Shown here in pieces: positions 16,724 through 25,873 of a stretch of DNA of 64,000 nt (position 1 is the stretch's first letter; every line of letters begins with the position of its first letter). The stretch comes from CAIUSP01 sp964594365 (lineage in GTDB: Bacteria; Actinomycetota; Thermoleophilia; Solirubrobacterales; 70-9), in contig CAZQMB010000002.1 in the NCBI GenBank assembly GCA_964594365.1, forward strand, positions 106,818 to 170,817. The letters are read 5' to 3'. Both the position numbers and the translations under genes were made by a program. The notes beneath the pieces are model-generated. The model was not told where the DNA came from. It made no database searches and worked only from the letters and a program-made list of their open reading frames with translations.

Positions 16724-19643
16724 CCTTTATCGGCGGGCCGAGGATCTCTGCCAGGAACTGACCGGTGTAGGAGCCGGTGACTCGGGAGACCTGCTCAGGG
16801 GTTCCCTCCGCGACCAACTGGCCCCCGCCGTCGCCGCCCTCTGGTCCCAGATCGAGGATCCAGTCGGCGGTCTTGATCACATCGAGGTTGTGCTCGATCA
16901 CCACCACCGTGTTTCCGGCATCGACCAGACGGTCGAGCACTCCGAGGAGGCGCTGCACATCCGCGAAGTGGAGACCGGTGGTCGGCTCGTCGAGGATGTA
17001 GAGGGTGTCGCCGGTGGCGACTTTGGAGAGCTCGGTGGCGAGCTTGACGCGTTGCGCTTCGCCGCCGGAAAGCTGAGTCGCCGGCTGTCCCAGTCGGATG
17101 TAGTCGAGTCCCACGTCGTGGAGGGTCCGAAGCCGTCGAGAGATCTTCGGGATATCGGCGAAGAAATCGACCGCCTCTGAGACCGGCATCTCCAGGACAT
17201 CCGCGATCGACTTGCCCTTGAACCGGACTTCGAGCGTCTCCCGGTTGTAGCGCTTGCCGTTGCACTGCTCGCATGGGACATAGACATCGGGGAGGAAGTG
17301 CATCTCGATCTTGATCTGACCGTCTCCCCGGCAGACCTCGCACCGTCCTCCCTTGACGTTGAAGCTGAACCTGCCCTGCTTGTAACCGCGGGCACGCGCT
17401 TCGCGAGTCTGTGAGTAGAGCTGACGGATGTGATCGAACACGCCGGTGTAGGTAGCGGGGTTCGATCTGGGGGTCCGGCCGATCGGAGACTGATCGATGT
17501 TGATGATCTTGTCGATCTGCTTGACACCTTCGATTCCGCGGTGTGCACCGGGACGGAGCTTGGTCTGATGCAGGCGGTTGGCGAGAGCCGGGTAGACGGT
17601 CTCGTTGACCAGGGTCGACTTGCCCGACCCCGAAACGCCGGTGACGCAGCAGAGAACCCCCAGCGGGATCGCAGCGTCGATCGACTTCAGGTTGTGCTGT
17701 TCGGCCCCTTTGACCACGAGCTCTCCGGTGGGCTCACGCCTCTCTGCCGGAGTCTCGATCTGATCCTTGCCGGAGAGGAATCGGCCGGTCAGCGATTTGC
17801 TGTTGGCAGCAACCTGCTTGGGTGTCCCCGCGGCCACCAGGTGGCCCCCGTACTCGCCCGCTCCGGGCCCGAGATCGACCAGATGGTCCGCGGCGAGCAT
17901 CGTTCCCTCGTCGTGCTCGACCACGATCACGGTGTTGCCGAGGTCCCGCAGCCTGACCAGCGTGTCGATCAGGCGCTGGTTGTCGCGTTGATGGAGGCCG
18001 ATCGACGGCTCGTCGAGGATGTAGAGGACCCCGACCAGGCTGGACCCGATCTGCGTGGCGAGCCGGATCCTCTGCGCCTCCCCTCCGGAGAGAGTCCTGG
18101 CCGAACGGGAGAGTGAGAGATATCCGACGCCGACGTTGTCGAGGAATGCGAGGCGCTCCTCGATCTCACGTATCAACAGGCGGGCGATCGCCTGCTCGGT
18201 CTCCGTCAGCTCCAGATCGCGGATCCACTCGAGTGCTGCAGTAGCCGAAAGCCGCGTGTAATCGTCGATGGAAAGCCCTCCGACGGTCACCGCGAGGCTC
18301 TCAGGGCGAAGACGGGCGGCATCACACGAGGCGCAGGGCTGCTCGGCCATGTAGCCCTCGATCCGCTCTCGCTGGGTATCGGAATCGGTCTCCTCGTAGC
18401 GGCGCTGCAGGTTGTTGAGGATGCCCTCGAAACGGGCGTTGTACGAGCGACTCCGATTGAAGCGATTCTTGTAGGAGACCTTGTGCCGCTCGGATCCGGT
18501 CCCCTCCAGGAAGATCCGCCGTTGCTTTTCGGTCAACTCCTGCCACGGCATGTCCACGTCGACTCCGTTCGCGTCCGCGACCGCCTCGACCAGACGCTTC
18601 CAGTAGCGCGAGTGACCGGTGCGCCACGGCTGGAGCGCACCCTCGGAAAGGGAAAGGGTCGGATCAGGGACCACGAGCTCCGGATCGATCACACGCTGGA
18701 AACCGAGACCGTGGCAGTCCTCACAGGCACCGTGTGGTGAGTTGAAAGAGAAGATCCGGGGCTCGAGCTCGGGCATCGAGGTGCCGCAGGAAAGACAGGC
18801 GAACTGCTCTGAGAAGGTCAGACGGTCGGCCACATCCGGCGGAAGACCCCCTGCCCCCTTGGCTCCGCTGGAAACCTTCGCGGACTTCCCCCGACCGGAC
18901 TCCTGCGACGTTCCTTCCGCCGAGAGGATGTCGACTTCGATCAGACCCTCAGCGAGTCCGGCGGCGGCCTCGACGGATTCCGAGAGACGACGCCGGAGAT
19001 CGGATTTCATCACCAGACGGTCGACGACCACGGAGATGTCGTGTTTGTACTTCTTGTCGAGCTCGATCTTGTCCTCGAGCAGGAGGACCTCCCCGTCGAC
19101 CCTCACGCGGCTGTAGCCCTCGAGACGCAGCTCCTCGAAGAGCTTTCCGTACTCACCCTTCCGTCCTCTGACCACCGGTGCCGTGACCATGAACCGCGTG
19201 CCCTCCTCGAGGGTCATCAGGCGGTCGGTGATCTGCTCGAGCGACTGTCCCTCGATCGGCTTGCCGCACTCGGGACAGTGCGGATGCCCGATCCGCGCCC
19301 AGAGCAGACGGAGATAGTCGTAGATCTCGGTCACGGTGCCCACGGTCGAGCGGGGATTCCGCGAGGTCGTCTTCTGGTCGATCGAGATAGCCGGTGAGAG
19401 ACCCTCGATCGAGTCTACGTCGGGCTTCTCCATGAGGCCGAGGAACTGCCTCGCGTACGCGGAGAGGGACTCGACGTATCGGCGCTGACCCTCTGCGTAG
19501 ATCGTGTCGAATGCCAGGCTCGATTTTCCCGAACCGGAAAGCCCGGTCACCACGATGAGAGCGTCGCGCGGTAACTCGAGGCTGACGTCCTTCAGATTGT
19601 GCTCCCGGGCGCCAGAGATGACGATGTTGTCGCTGGGAGTCAA
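16659..19643 (-). CDS. uvrA: Excinuclease ABC subunit UvrA
   Basis: Damage-recognition ATPase of nucleotide excision repair. The 994-residue protein contains two ABC ATPase halves: Walker A motifs GLSGSGKSSLAFD near residue 35 and GVSGSGKSTLVNE in the second half, signatures SGGEAQRIRLATQIG and SGGEAQRVKLATELS, and the zinc-finger cysteines in CPECGKP, CLSCGTS/CEDCHGLGF and CEVCRGDG/CEQCNGKRY. A basic C-terminal tail (KKKASKGSPSRKRR) is encoded where the gene overlaps zwf. Translation starts at TTG 19643, with TAGAAT nine bases before it. uvrB follows the repair theme upstream, separated by a DUF302 gene. Confidence 0.98.
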   Translation of the reverse strand: MTPSDNIVISGAREHNLKDVSLELPRDALIVVTGLSGSGKSSLAFDTIYAEGQRRYVESLSAYARQFLGLMEKPDVDSIEGLSPAISIDQKTTSRNPRSTVGTVTEIYDYLRLLWARIGHPHCPECGKPIEGQSLEQITDRLMTLEEGTRFMVTAPVVRGRKGEYGKLFEELRLEGYSRVRVDGEVLLLEDKIELDKKYKHDISVVVDRLVMKSDLRRRLSESVEAAAGLAEGLIEVDILSAEGTSQESGRGKSAKVSSGAKGAGGLPPDVADRLTFSEQFACLSCGTSMPELEPRIFSFNSPHGACEDCHGLGFQRVIDPELVVPDPTLSLSEGALQPWRTGHSRYWKRLVEAVADANGVDVDMPWQELTEKQRRIFLEGTGSERHKVSYKNRFNRSRSYNARFEGILNNLQRRYEETDSDTQRERIEGYMAEQPCASCDAARLRPESLAVTVGGLSIDDYTRLSATAALEWIRDLELTETEQAIARLLIREIEERLAFLDNVGVGYLSLSRSARTLSGGEAQRIRLATQIGSSLVGVLYILDEPSIGLHQRDNQRLIDTLVRLRDLGNTVIVVEHDEGTMLAADHLVDLGPGAGEYGGHLVAAGTPKQVAANSKSLTGRFLSGKDQIETPAERREPTGELVVKGAEQHNLKSIDAAIPLGVLCCVTGVSGSGKSTLVNETVYPALANRLHQTKLRPGAHRGIEGVKQIDKIINIDQSPIGRTPRSNPATYTGVFDHIRQLYSQTREARARGYKQGRFSFNVKGGRCEVCRGDGQIKIEMHFLPDVYVPCEQCNGKRYNRETLEVRFKGKSIADVLEMPVSEAVDFFADIPKISRRLRTLHDVGLDYIRLGQPATQLSGGEAQRVKLATELSKVATGDTLYILDEPTTGLHFADVQRLLGVLDRLVDAGNTVVVIEHNLDVIKTADWILDLGPEGGDGGGQLVAEGTPEQVSRVTGSYTGQFLAEILGPPIKVKKKASKGSPSRKRRAPVAAR

Positions 19644-19652
19644 GGGATTCGG

Positions 19653-19658
19653 ATTCTA
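19653..19658 (-). promoter_or_regulatory. Putative -10 element of uvrA
   Basis: TAGAAT on the minus strand, nine bases before the TTG start, implying an almost leaderless transcript. I saw no SOS box beside it. Confidence 0.45.
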
Positions 19659-19692
19659 TTCGGCGATCCGAGTCTGGCCACGGTGGCCCTGA

Positions 19693-20094
19693 TCAAATCG
19701 CCGTGACAGCGCGCTCGATGCGCTCGCGTGCCTCACTGGCGATCGGCTCGAGGTCGTCGTTCCCTGCCAACTCCATGGCCGAGAGCGGCTCCATCGCGGC
19801 GACGCGTGTACCGCCTTCGTTGGCCCTGACGACCACGTTGCAGGGAAGCAGTACGCCGAGGTCCGGCTCTACCCCCAGCCCACGGTGTGCGAGCTGCGGA
19901 TTGCAGGCTCCGAGGATCAGATACTCCCCGACCTCCTCCCCGATCTTCTCCCTCATCGCTGCCTGCACATCGATCTCCGACAAGACGCCGAAACCCTCTG
20001 CCGCGAGGCACTCCTTCACTCGGGCAACGGTCGCCTCGAAGGGCGTGTCCAGATCGCGGACCACGGCGTAGTTGGTGGTAGTCACTTCACTCAT
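19693..20094 (-). CDS. DUF302 family protein
   Basis: The 133-residue protein matches the DUF302 pattern: TPFEATVARVKECLAAEGFGVLSEIDVQ near residue 17 (in part), then ILGACNPQLAHRGL near 60 and LLPCNVVVRANEGGTRVAAMEP near 82. Structures of this family form small dimeric alpha/beta folds; the biochemical function is unknown, although members often occur with redox or sulfur genes. GGAGG lies five bases before the ATG at 20094. It sits between uvrB and uvrA with 49-59 bases on each side, and there is no other sign that it takes part in repair. Confidence 0.88.
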   Translation of the reverse strand: MSEVTTTNYAVVRDLDTPFEATVARVKECLAAEGFGVLSEIDVQAAMREKIGEEVGEYLILGACNPQLAHRGLGVEPDLGVLLPCNVVVRANEGGTRVAAMEPLSAMELAGNDDLEPIASEARERIERAVTAI

Positions 20095-20153
20095 CGAAAC
20101 CTCCAGTCGGGGCGGTAAGTGTCGTGATCACGCTACCCGACCGGCGAGTCGGG

Positions 20154-22151
20154 TCAGGTCCTGATCGCGTCCAGATCAGCACGCAACTCCTTCAACTCGT
20201 CCCTTATCCGCGCTGCCTCTTCGAACCTCAGGTCTTCCGCCGCTACGGCCATCTCCTCCTCCAGCTCCACGCAGAGTCGCTCGAGCTCCTCCGGAGTGCG
20301 TGTCTTGCCTCGCTCCTCACGCCGCCTCCGCTGGCGCGGGGTCTTGGATGAATCCATCGCGAGGAACTCGGCCATGTCGGAGATGCCCTTCCGGACCGTC
20401 TCCGGAGTGATCCCGTGCTCCTTGTTGTAGGCGACCTGGATCTCACGCCTGCGCTCCGTTTCCCTGAACGCTCGCTTCATCGATTCCGTCTCCTTGTCGG
20501 CATACATCAGCACCTTGCCGTCGACGTTCCTCGCCGCTCGACCGATCGTCTGGACCAGACTGGTCTCACCACGGAGGAAGCCCTCCTTGTCGGCATCGAG
20601 AATCGCTACCAGGGACACCTCGGGGAGATCGAGTCCCTCTCTCAGGAGGTTGACGCCTACGAGGACGTCGAACTCCCCCAGACGGAGGTCGCGGATGATC
20701 TCGATCCTCTCGAGGGTATCCACGTCCGAGTGCAGGTACCTGACCTTGAAGCCGTGTTCGATCAGGTACTCGGTCAGGTCCTCAGCCATCTTCTTGGTCA
20801 AGGTCGTGACCAGCGTGCGTTCGTCCTTATCGGTGCGGATCTTCACCTCGCCCATCAGGTCGTCTATCTGATTCTCGGTCTCGCGCACCTCGATCTCGGG
20901 ATCCACGATTCCGGTCGGCCTGACGATCTGTTCGACGATGCGCTCGGAGCTCGTCCGCTCCCAGTCGCCAGGGGTTGCCGAGACCAGGATCATCTGACGG
21001 GCCCTGGCCAGGAACTCGTCGAACTTCAGCGGGCGGTTGTCGATCGCAGAAGGAAGTCTGAAGCCGTGCTCGATGAGCGTCGACTTCCGGGAGTAGTCGC
21101 CCTGATACATACCTCCGAGCTGGGGAATGGTCTGGTGGGATTCGTCGACGAAGATGAGCGCGTCCTCTGGGAAGTAGTCGATCAGCGTGTATGGGGCGCT
21201 GCCGGGAGGACGCCCGTCGATGATCCGCGAGTAATTCTCGATGCCCGGACAGAAGCCGACCTCACGCATCATCTCGATGTCGTAGCGCGTCCGCTGCTGG
21301 AGCCGATGCGCCTCGAGCAACTTCCCCTCTCTCTCGAAGGTGGATACCTGAGCGATCATCTCAGCCTCTATCTCCTCCACCGCGCGCTCGAGCGTCGCGT
21401 CCTCCGTCACGTAGTGGGTGGCTGGCCAGATCGTCACCTCCTTCATGTCCTCGATCAACTGCCCGCTCAGCGGGTCGAAGTGCTGGATGCTCTCGATCTC
21501 GTCACCGAAGAGGCGGATCCGGTAGGCAGTCTCGGCGTACGACGGCTGGATCTCGATCATCTCGCCCTGCGCCTTGAACGATCCTCGCTCTAGGACCACA
21601 TCGTTGCGCGAGTACTGCATCCCGACCAGCTTCGAGAAGAGGTCGGTTCGATCGGTCTCTTCCCCGACCTTGAGGATCTGGATCTGTTCCTTGTAGAGGT
21701 CGGGCGACCCGATTCCGTAGATACAGGAGACGGAAGCTACGACGATCGTGTCTTCGCGAGAGAAGAGCGATGCCGTCGCCGCATGACGGAGACGGTCGAT
21801 CTCTTCGTTGATCGAGGAGTCCTTCTCGATGTAGAGGTCCTGCGCCGGTACGTAGGCCTCCGGCTGGTAGTAGTCGTAGTAGCTGACGAAGTACTCGACC
21901 GAGTTCTCGGGGAAGAACTCCCGGAATTCGTTACACAGCTGGGCGGCGAGGGTCTTGTTGTGCGCGATCACCAAGGCCGGACGCTGGAGTCGCTCGATCG
22001 TGGCGGCCATGGTGAAGGTCTTGCCGGTACCCGTGGCGCCGAGTAGGGTCATCGTCCTCTCCCCGGCCTCGATGCCTTCCGCAAGGCCGGAGATTGCGGC
22101 TGGCTGATCAGCTGTGGGCTCGTAGGCCGAATTGAGCTTGAACTCGGGCAT
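20154..22151 (-). CDS. uvrB: Excinuclease ABC subunit UvrB
   Basis: Helicase-like subunit that verifies DNA damage and loads UvrC. The 665-residue protein has Walker A GATGTGKTFTMAATIERL near residue 39, the beta-hairpin YYQPEAYVP near 95, the DEAD-like VDESH near 340, helicase motif VI QTIGRAARN near 545 and a C-terminal UVR motif (LEEEMAVAAEDLRFEEAARI) that contacts UvrA/UvrC. Length and motif order are normal. ATG at 22151 is preceded by TACTGT at eight bases. Confidence 0.98.
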   Translation of the reverse strand: MPEFKLNSAYEPTADQPAAISGLAEGIEAGERTMTLLGATGTGKTFTMAATIERLQRPALVIAHNKTLAAQLCNEFREFFPENSVEYFVSYYDYYQPEAYVPAQDLYIEKDSSINEEIDRLRHAATASLFSREDTIVVASVSCIYGIGSPDLYKEQIQILKVGEETDRTDLFSKLVGMQYSRNDVVLERGSFKAQGEMIEIQPSYAETAYRIRLFGDEIESIQHFDPLSGQLIEDMKEVTIWPATHYVTEDATLERAVEEIEAEMIAQVSTFEREGKLLEAHRLQQRTRYDIEMMREVGFCPGIENYSRIIDGRPPGSAPYTLIDYFPEDALIFVDESHQTIPQLGGMYQGDYSRKSTLIEHGFRLPSAIDNRPLKFDEFLARARQMILVSATPGDWERTSSERIVEQIVRPTGIVDPEIEVRETENQIDDLMGEVKIRTDKDERTLVTTLTKKMAEDLTEYLIEHGFKVRYLHSDVDTLERIEIIRDLRLGEFDVLVGVNLLREGLDLPEVSLVAILDADKEGFLRGETSLVQTIGRAARNVDGKVLMYADKETESMKRAFRETERRREIQVAYNKEHGITPETVRKGISDMAEFLAMDSSKTPRQRRRREERGKTRTPEELERLCVELEEEMAVAAEDLRFEEAARIRDELKELRADLDAIRT

Positions 22152-22159
22152 CCACGGTC

Positions 22160-22165
22160 ACAGTA
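22160..22165 (-). promoter_or_regulatory. Putative -10 element of uvrB
   Basis: TACTGT on the minus strand, eight bases before the ATG. The match is weaker than for uvrA. Confidence 0.3.
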
Positions 22166-22212
22166 GCGAGCAGGGACGCGGAGTCAGGCGAGAGGTGGGC
22201 AGCTACCGGGGG

Positions 22213-23049
22213 TCAGCCCTTGGTGGCGACCGACCGCTCCAGCTCCTCGCTGGTGAACGGTCCGACGGCGATTCCCTGCGCAGCGAACCTGTAGAGCGCG
22301 ATGCCGAAGATGCCACGAATGGCGGCACCGAAGACGGAACCGAAGATCATTCCGATCACTCCGACGACGATCAGCACGATCCCGAGACCTTCCTCGGCGC
22401 TGGCGGAGCTGCTGGCTAGGAGGTAGATACCCAGAGCCATCACGAGGATCGAGGGCAGGATCACCACCAATCCGACTATCGCACCGATCGTCACCTGACC
22501 GGTGATCTGGCCGGCCCAGCGCTCCTTGAACAGTTGAGTAGAGCGCTTGACCGTGGCAAAAGGACCGGTGCCTTCGAGGGCGATCACCGGAATCGCGAGG
22601 AAGGTGACGAGGGCCCACGCCGTGCCGAGGAGCGCACTCACGATCGCGCCGACCGTGTCCTGGCTCTCGAGCAGGCTGAAGATGGCGCCGAGCGTCGCCG
22701 AGAGCAGAGCCCAGCCGCAGATCACCTTGAACCTCGACCGCGCAACCCTGTGACCGGTCCTCTTCGGTTCGGGCTCGTCGTTGAAGACGGCGTTCGCCGC
22801 CCCCGCCAGCACGACCGCGTAATAGGTGATCGCGACGGTGGAGAGATAGATGCCGATCACCACGAGCACGACCCCGGGCGCCGTCTGGTTGTCAGCGAGC
22901 AGGAACAGGCCGGGGAAGGTCAGAATGATCGCCGGGAGTACCGCGACGAGCGCCCCGACCACGGGAATGGCCATGAGGGCCTTGTTCGACTTGAGCGCCC
23001 CCCAACTCTTCTTGGTCAGCTCCCAGCCGCCCTTCACACGCGTCTTCAT
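22213..23049 (-). CDS. Polytopic membrane protein (DUF6159-like)
   Basis: The 278-residue protein has about six hydrophobic segments, among them ALMAIPVVGALVAVLPAII, VVIGIYLSTVAITYYAVVL, a pair around WALVTFLAIPVIA and VTIGAIVGLVVILPSILVM, and a final glycine-rich stretch. A soluble N-terminus GWELTKKSWGALKSNKAL recalls the DUF6159 family of bacterial membrane proteins; no catalytic residues stand out and no function is known. ATG at 23049 is preferred because TAATAT lies eight bases before it; the longer frame extends into the transglycosylase gene. It follows the rpsA-coaE-transglycosylase set but seems to have its own promoter. Confidence 0.8.
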   Translation of the reverse strand: MKTRVKGGWELTKKSWGALKSNKALMAIPVVGALVAVLPAIILTFPGLFLLADNQTAPGVVLVVIGIYLSTVAITYYAVVLAGAANAVFNDEPEPKRTGHRVARSRFKVICGWALLSATLGAIFSLLESQDTVGAIVSALLGTAWALVTFLAIPVIALEGTGPFATVKRSTQLFKERWAGQITGQVTIGAIVGLVVILPSILVMALGIYLLASSSASAEEGLGIVLIVVGVIGMIFGSVFGAAIRGIFGIALYRFAAQGIAVGPFTSEELERSVATKG

Positions 23050-23057
23050 CGCTCGCG

Positions 23058-23063
23058 ATATTA
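23058..23063 (-). promoter_or_regulatory. Putative -10 element of the membrane protein gene
   Basis: TAATAT on the minus strand, eight bases before ATG 23049. It is AT-rich in a GC-rich setting and lies in the 49-base gap after the transglycosylase. Confidence 0.5.
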
Positions 23064-23098
23064 CCGCTCCCTTCCCGCTTCCAGCGGTCAGGCTGCGG

Positions 23099-23740
23099 TC
23101 AGAGACCGAGTTCTTTCGCGTACTCCCTCCGGTAGGCATCGCGCTTCTCGAGGACGACCTGAACGTAGTGTTTGGTCTCCGGGAACGGGATGTCCGAGAT
23201 CTCGAGCTCCGATCCTCCCCATTCGAATACGTTGGTCTCGCCCGCGTTGTAAGCGGCGAGTGCGGCCACCTCGTCGCCGTCGAACTGGTCGAGCAGATGC
23301 CTCAGGTAGAAGGTTCCGTAGCGGATGTTCAGGTCCGGATCGGCGAGATCGGACTGATCGAAGGTGCTGCCGCCGCTCAAGTCCTCCACGTACTCTGCGG
23401 TCGCAGGAGTTATCTGCATCAGCCCCCGGGCGCCAGCGGATGAGGTCTGATCGCGGAAACGGGACTCCTGGTAGATCACCGCGGCGATGAGATCTGCGGG
23501 TACGTCCTTCTCCTCGGCCTGCTGACGGATGATGTCGTCGTGGCGGAGCGGGAGGGTCACCTCGGTTATCGCATCGTCGATCCTGCTCCTGCCTTCGACG
23601 AAGGCGAGGGCGATCAGCGCCAACACCAACAGGATCAGTGCGCTGCGATGCCTGCGATAGAAACTCTGACTCGACGCTGGCCTGCGGCTCGTCCGTCCGC
23701 TCCGGCCTGTTCGCCTCTTCCTGTCAGCTGCCCCGCTCAC
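23099..23740 (-). CDS. Membrane-anchored lytic transglycosylase (SLT domain)
   Basis: Cleaves peptidoglycan glycan strands outside the membrane. The 213-residue protein has an Arg-rich cytoplasmic N-terminus, one signal-anchor helix (about residues 33-50, ALILLVLALIALAFVEG) and an SLT domain with the catalytic Glu92 in VIYQESRF, GLMQITP near 106 and AYNAGE near 162, the usual soluble lytic transglycosylase motifs. ATG at 23740 overlaps the coaE stop (ATGA), so it is cotranscribed with coaE and rpsA. Confidence 0.93.
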   Translation of the reverse strand: MSGAADRKRRTGRSGRTSRRPASSQSFYRRHRSALILLVLALIALAFVEGRSRIDDAITEVTLPLRHDDIIRQQAEEKDVPADLIAAVIYQESRFRDQTSSAGARGLMQITPATAEYVEDLSGGSTFDQSDLADPDLNIRYGTFYLRHLLDQFDGDEVAALAAYNAGETNVFEWGGSELEISDIPFPETKHYVQVVLEKRDAYRREYAKELGL

Positions 23741-24333
23741 TCAGCCCCTCCCGTCACTCCTCTCAGGTTGGCAGAGAGGTCGGTTATGGCTGCCGCGAGT
23801 TCATCCAGCGATCCATCGTTTCGGATCACATAGGTAGAGCGTTCGGCCTTCTCAGCCTGTGTCAGCTGTCTCGACTCCCGGCCCTCGTTACCCTCGTGCC
23901 CCCTCTCGGCCATCCGCTCGGTACGGGTCGCGTCTTCGGCGATGATCGAGACGGTGGCGTCGAAAGTCTCCTCGAGTCCGGACTCGAACAACAGTGGAAC
24001 CTCGATCACGGCGAGTTCGGTCGAGGGATCGAGATCCGCCCGCCAGCGAGCGACCTCATCTCTGACCTTCGGGTGGAGGAGCGCCTCGAGCCATTCGAGC
24101 TCGCCGGCATCCTGGAACACGATGCTCGCGATTCGATTCCGATCGAGCTCCCCGTCCACGACGACGTCCTCGCCCCACCTCTCGAGGAGGGCATCCCGCA
24201 CCTCGGGTAGATCGAGCGCCCGGTGAGCCGCGAGGTCGGTCGAGAAGATCGCTGCCCCCTGCTGTTCGAAGGCGGCCATCGCTGCAGACTTGCCGGCGGC
24301 GACGCCACCGGTCAATCCGACGAAGATGGTCAC
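23737..24333 (-). CDS. coaE: Dephospho-CoA kinase
   Basis: Phosphorylates dephospho-CoA to coenzyme A, the last step of the pathway begun by the panC/panB operon elsewhere in the window. The 198-residue protein begins MTIFVGLTGGVAAGKSAAM, containing the P-loop, and has TDLAAHRALDLP near residue 33, LLHPKVRDEV near 83 and EVPLLFESGLEE near 107. It starts 7 bases after the rpsA stop and overlaps the transglycosylase gene by four bases; rpsA-coaE adjacency is common in actinobacteria. Confidence 0.97.
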   Translation of the reverse strand: MTIFVGLTGGVAAGKSAAMAAFEQQGAAIFSTDLAAHRALDLPEVRDALLERWGEDVVVDGELDRNRIASIVFQDAGELEWLEALLHPKVRDEVARWRADLDPSTELAVIEVPLLFESGLEETFDATVSIIAEDATRTERMAERGHEGNEGRESRQLTQAEKAERSTYVIRNDGSLDELAAAITDLSANLRGVTGGAE

Positions 24334-24340
24334 GCGGGCC

Positions 24341-25759
24341 TCAGCCCTCGTCCGAGGTCGTCTCCTCGGGCGGCTGACCCTCTCCGGCGTCCACGGAAGC
24401 CTCCTCCGCAGGTGCTTCGTCCGCAGGTGCTTCGTCCGCAGGTGCTTCGTCCGCAGGTGCNNNNNNNNNNNNNNNNNNNNNNNNNNNNNNNNNNNNNNNN
24501 NNNNNNNNNNNNNNNNNNNNNNNNNNNNNNNNNNNNNNNNNNNNNNNNNNNNNNNNNNNNTCCGCAGGTGCAGCGACCTCGCCTTCGGCCGCCTGGACTT
24601 CCTCCGAGGTGGCCTCGCTGGTGTAGACCGGGAGGTCCTGACCTTCCACCCGCTTGACGCTCAGGGAGAGCCTGCGCCGAGAGTCGTCGACCTCGAGTAC
24701 CTGAACCTTGACCTTGTCCCCCGGTCTCACGACCTCTGTCGGGGACTCGACGTGCTGCTGGGAGAGCTCCGAGATGTGGACGAGGCCTTCGACCCCCGAC
24801 ATGATCTCGACGAAGGCTCCGAAGGCAACGATCTTGGTCACGGTGCCCTCGACGACGTCCCCCTCCTTGTAGGTCGAAAGGGCGGTCTGCCAAGGGTCTT
24901 CCTGAGTCTGTTTCAACCCGAGTGAGATCCGCTGCCGGTCGCGATCGATGTCGAGCACCTTCACCCTCACCTTGTCGCCGATCGAGAGGATCTCGGAGGG
25001 GTGATTGACGTGGCTCCAGGAGAGCTCGGAGATGTGGATGAGTCCGTCTATCCCCTCGAGGTCGACGAAGGCACCGAAGTCGACGATGTTGGAGATATCG
25101 CCCTCGATTATCTGTCCGGGTTCCAGCTTGTCGAGGATCTCCTCGCGGGCCTCCTTGCGCTCCTCCTCGAGGATCGCGCGGCGCGAGAGGACGACGTTGT
25201 TGCGCTGGCGATTGATCTCGATCACCTTGCACTCGAGCATCTGGCCCATGAATTCGTCGAGGTTCTGGACCCTGCGGATATCGACCAGCGATGCGGGCAG
25301 GAAACCCCTGATCCCCAGGTCGAGGATTAGTCCACCCTTGACGACCTCGATCACCTTACCTTCGACGATCTCGCCCGAATCGGCAGCCTCCTCGATCTTG
25401 CGCCAGGCCTTCTCGAACCGCGCACGCTTCTTGGACAGGATCAGTCGTCCCTCCTGATCTTCCTTCGTCAGGACGAGAGCATCGACCTCCTCGCCGAGCT
25501 TGACCTCCTCGCCGGTATCGACCGACTTGCGGATCGAGAGTTCGCTCGCCGGTATGACGCCCTCGGACTTGTAGCCGATGTCTACGAGCACCTCGTCTTT
25601 GTCGATCCTCACGACCTCGCCGTGAACCACGTCGCCCTCCTCGAAGGGTTTGATCGTGGCGTCGTAGTTGGGTACCAGCTTGCCGTCGACCTCGATCAGG
25701 AGGTCATCGCTGGCGCCAGCAGGCGCGATTGGGGTTTCGGTGGTCGCGGAATCCGACAT
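24341..25759 (-). CDS. rpsA: Ribosomal protein S1 (contains an assembly gap)
   Basis: Binds mRNA on the 30S subunit. Four S1/OB domains are seen, starting at GDVVHGEVVRIDKDEVLVDI, GEIVEGKVIEVVKGGLIL, GQIIEGDISNIVDFGAFVDL and GDVVEGTVTKIVAFGAFVEI, followed by an acidic Ala/Pro/Asp/Glu tail made of APADE repeats interrupted by 100 N. ATG at 25759 gives the usual N-terminus MSDSATTETP; another in-frame ATG at 25822 would add 21 residues and cannot be excluded, as neither has a good ribosome binding site. The true length is uncertain because of the gap. First gene of the rpsA-coaE-transglycosylase unit. Confidence 0.95.
   Translation of the reverse strand: MSDSATTETPIAPAGASDDLLIEVDGKLVPNYDATIKPFEEGDVVHGEVVRIDKDEVLVDIGYKSEGVIPASELSIRKSVDTGEEVKLGEEVDALVLTKEDQEGRLILSKKRARFEKAWRKIEEAADSGEIVEGKVIEVVKGGLILDLGIRGFLPASLVDIRRVQNLDEFMGQMLECKVIEINRQRNNVVLSRRAILEEERKEAREEILDKLEPGQIIEGDISNIVDFGAFVDLEGIDGLIHISELSWSHVNHPSEILSIGDKVRVKVLDIDRDRQRISLGLKQTQEDPWQTALSTYKEGDVVEGTVTKIVAFGAFVEIMSGVEGLVHISELSQQHVESPTEVVRPGDKVKVQVLEVDDSRRRLSLSVKRVEGQDLPVYTSEATSEEVQAAEGEVAAPAXXXXXXXXXXXXXXXXXXXXXXXXXXXXXXXXXXAPADEAPADEAPADEAPAEEASVDAGEGQPPEETTSDEG
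24407..24571. repeat. 15-base tandem repeat in the rpsA tail, broken by the gap
   Basis: On the plus strand the unit TCCGCAGGTGCTTCG is repeated about three and a half times before the N run and resumes after it with TCCGCAGGTGC. Each unit encodes APADE in the S1 tail. The copy number is not resolved. Confidence 0.9.
24461..24560. other. Assembly gap, 100 N, inside rpsA
   Basis: Exactly 100 N. A gap holding whole repeat units would need 4 + 15k bases, and 100 is not of that form, so the length is a placeholder. It happens to preserve the reading frame. Confidence 0.95.
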
Positions 25760-25873
25760 CGGCGTTGAGTTTGGCACAGGTTGACCTGCCTGCGGCGAGC
25801 GCGAATCGACAAGTGCAACCATGCAGGGACCAAATCTCCATCCACTTCTTGGTGTTCATTGTCTGTAGTGACC

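Noticed and set aside
20415..21593. A 392-residue plus-strand open frame inside uvrB
   Set aside because: It is antisense to well-conserved uvrB motifs, has no start signals and its composition follows codon positions of uvrB, so it is a GC-driven shadow.
24407..24571. Regular short repeats flanking an N run, at first sight CRISPR-like
   Set aside because: Units are contiguous 15-mers without spacers, in frame with rpsA, and encode APADE.
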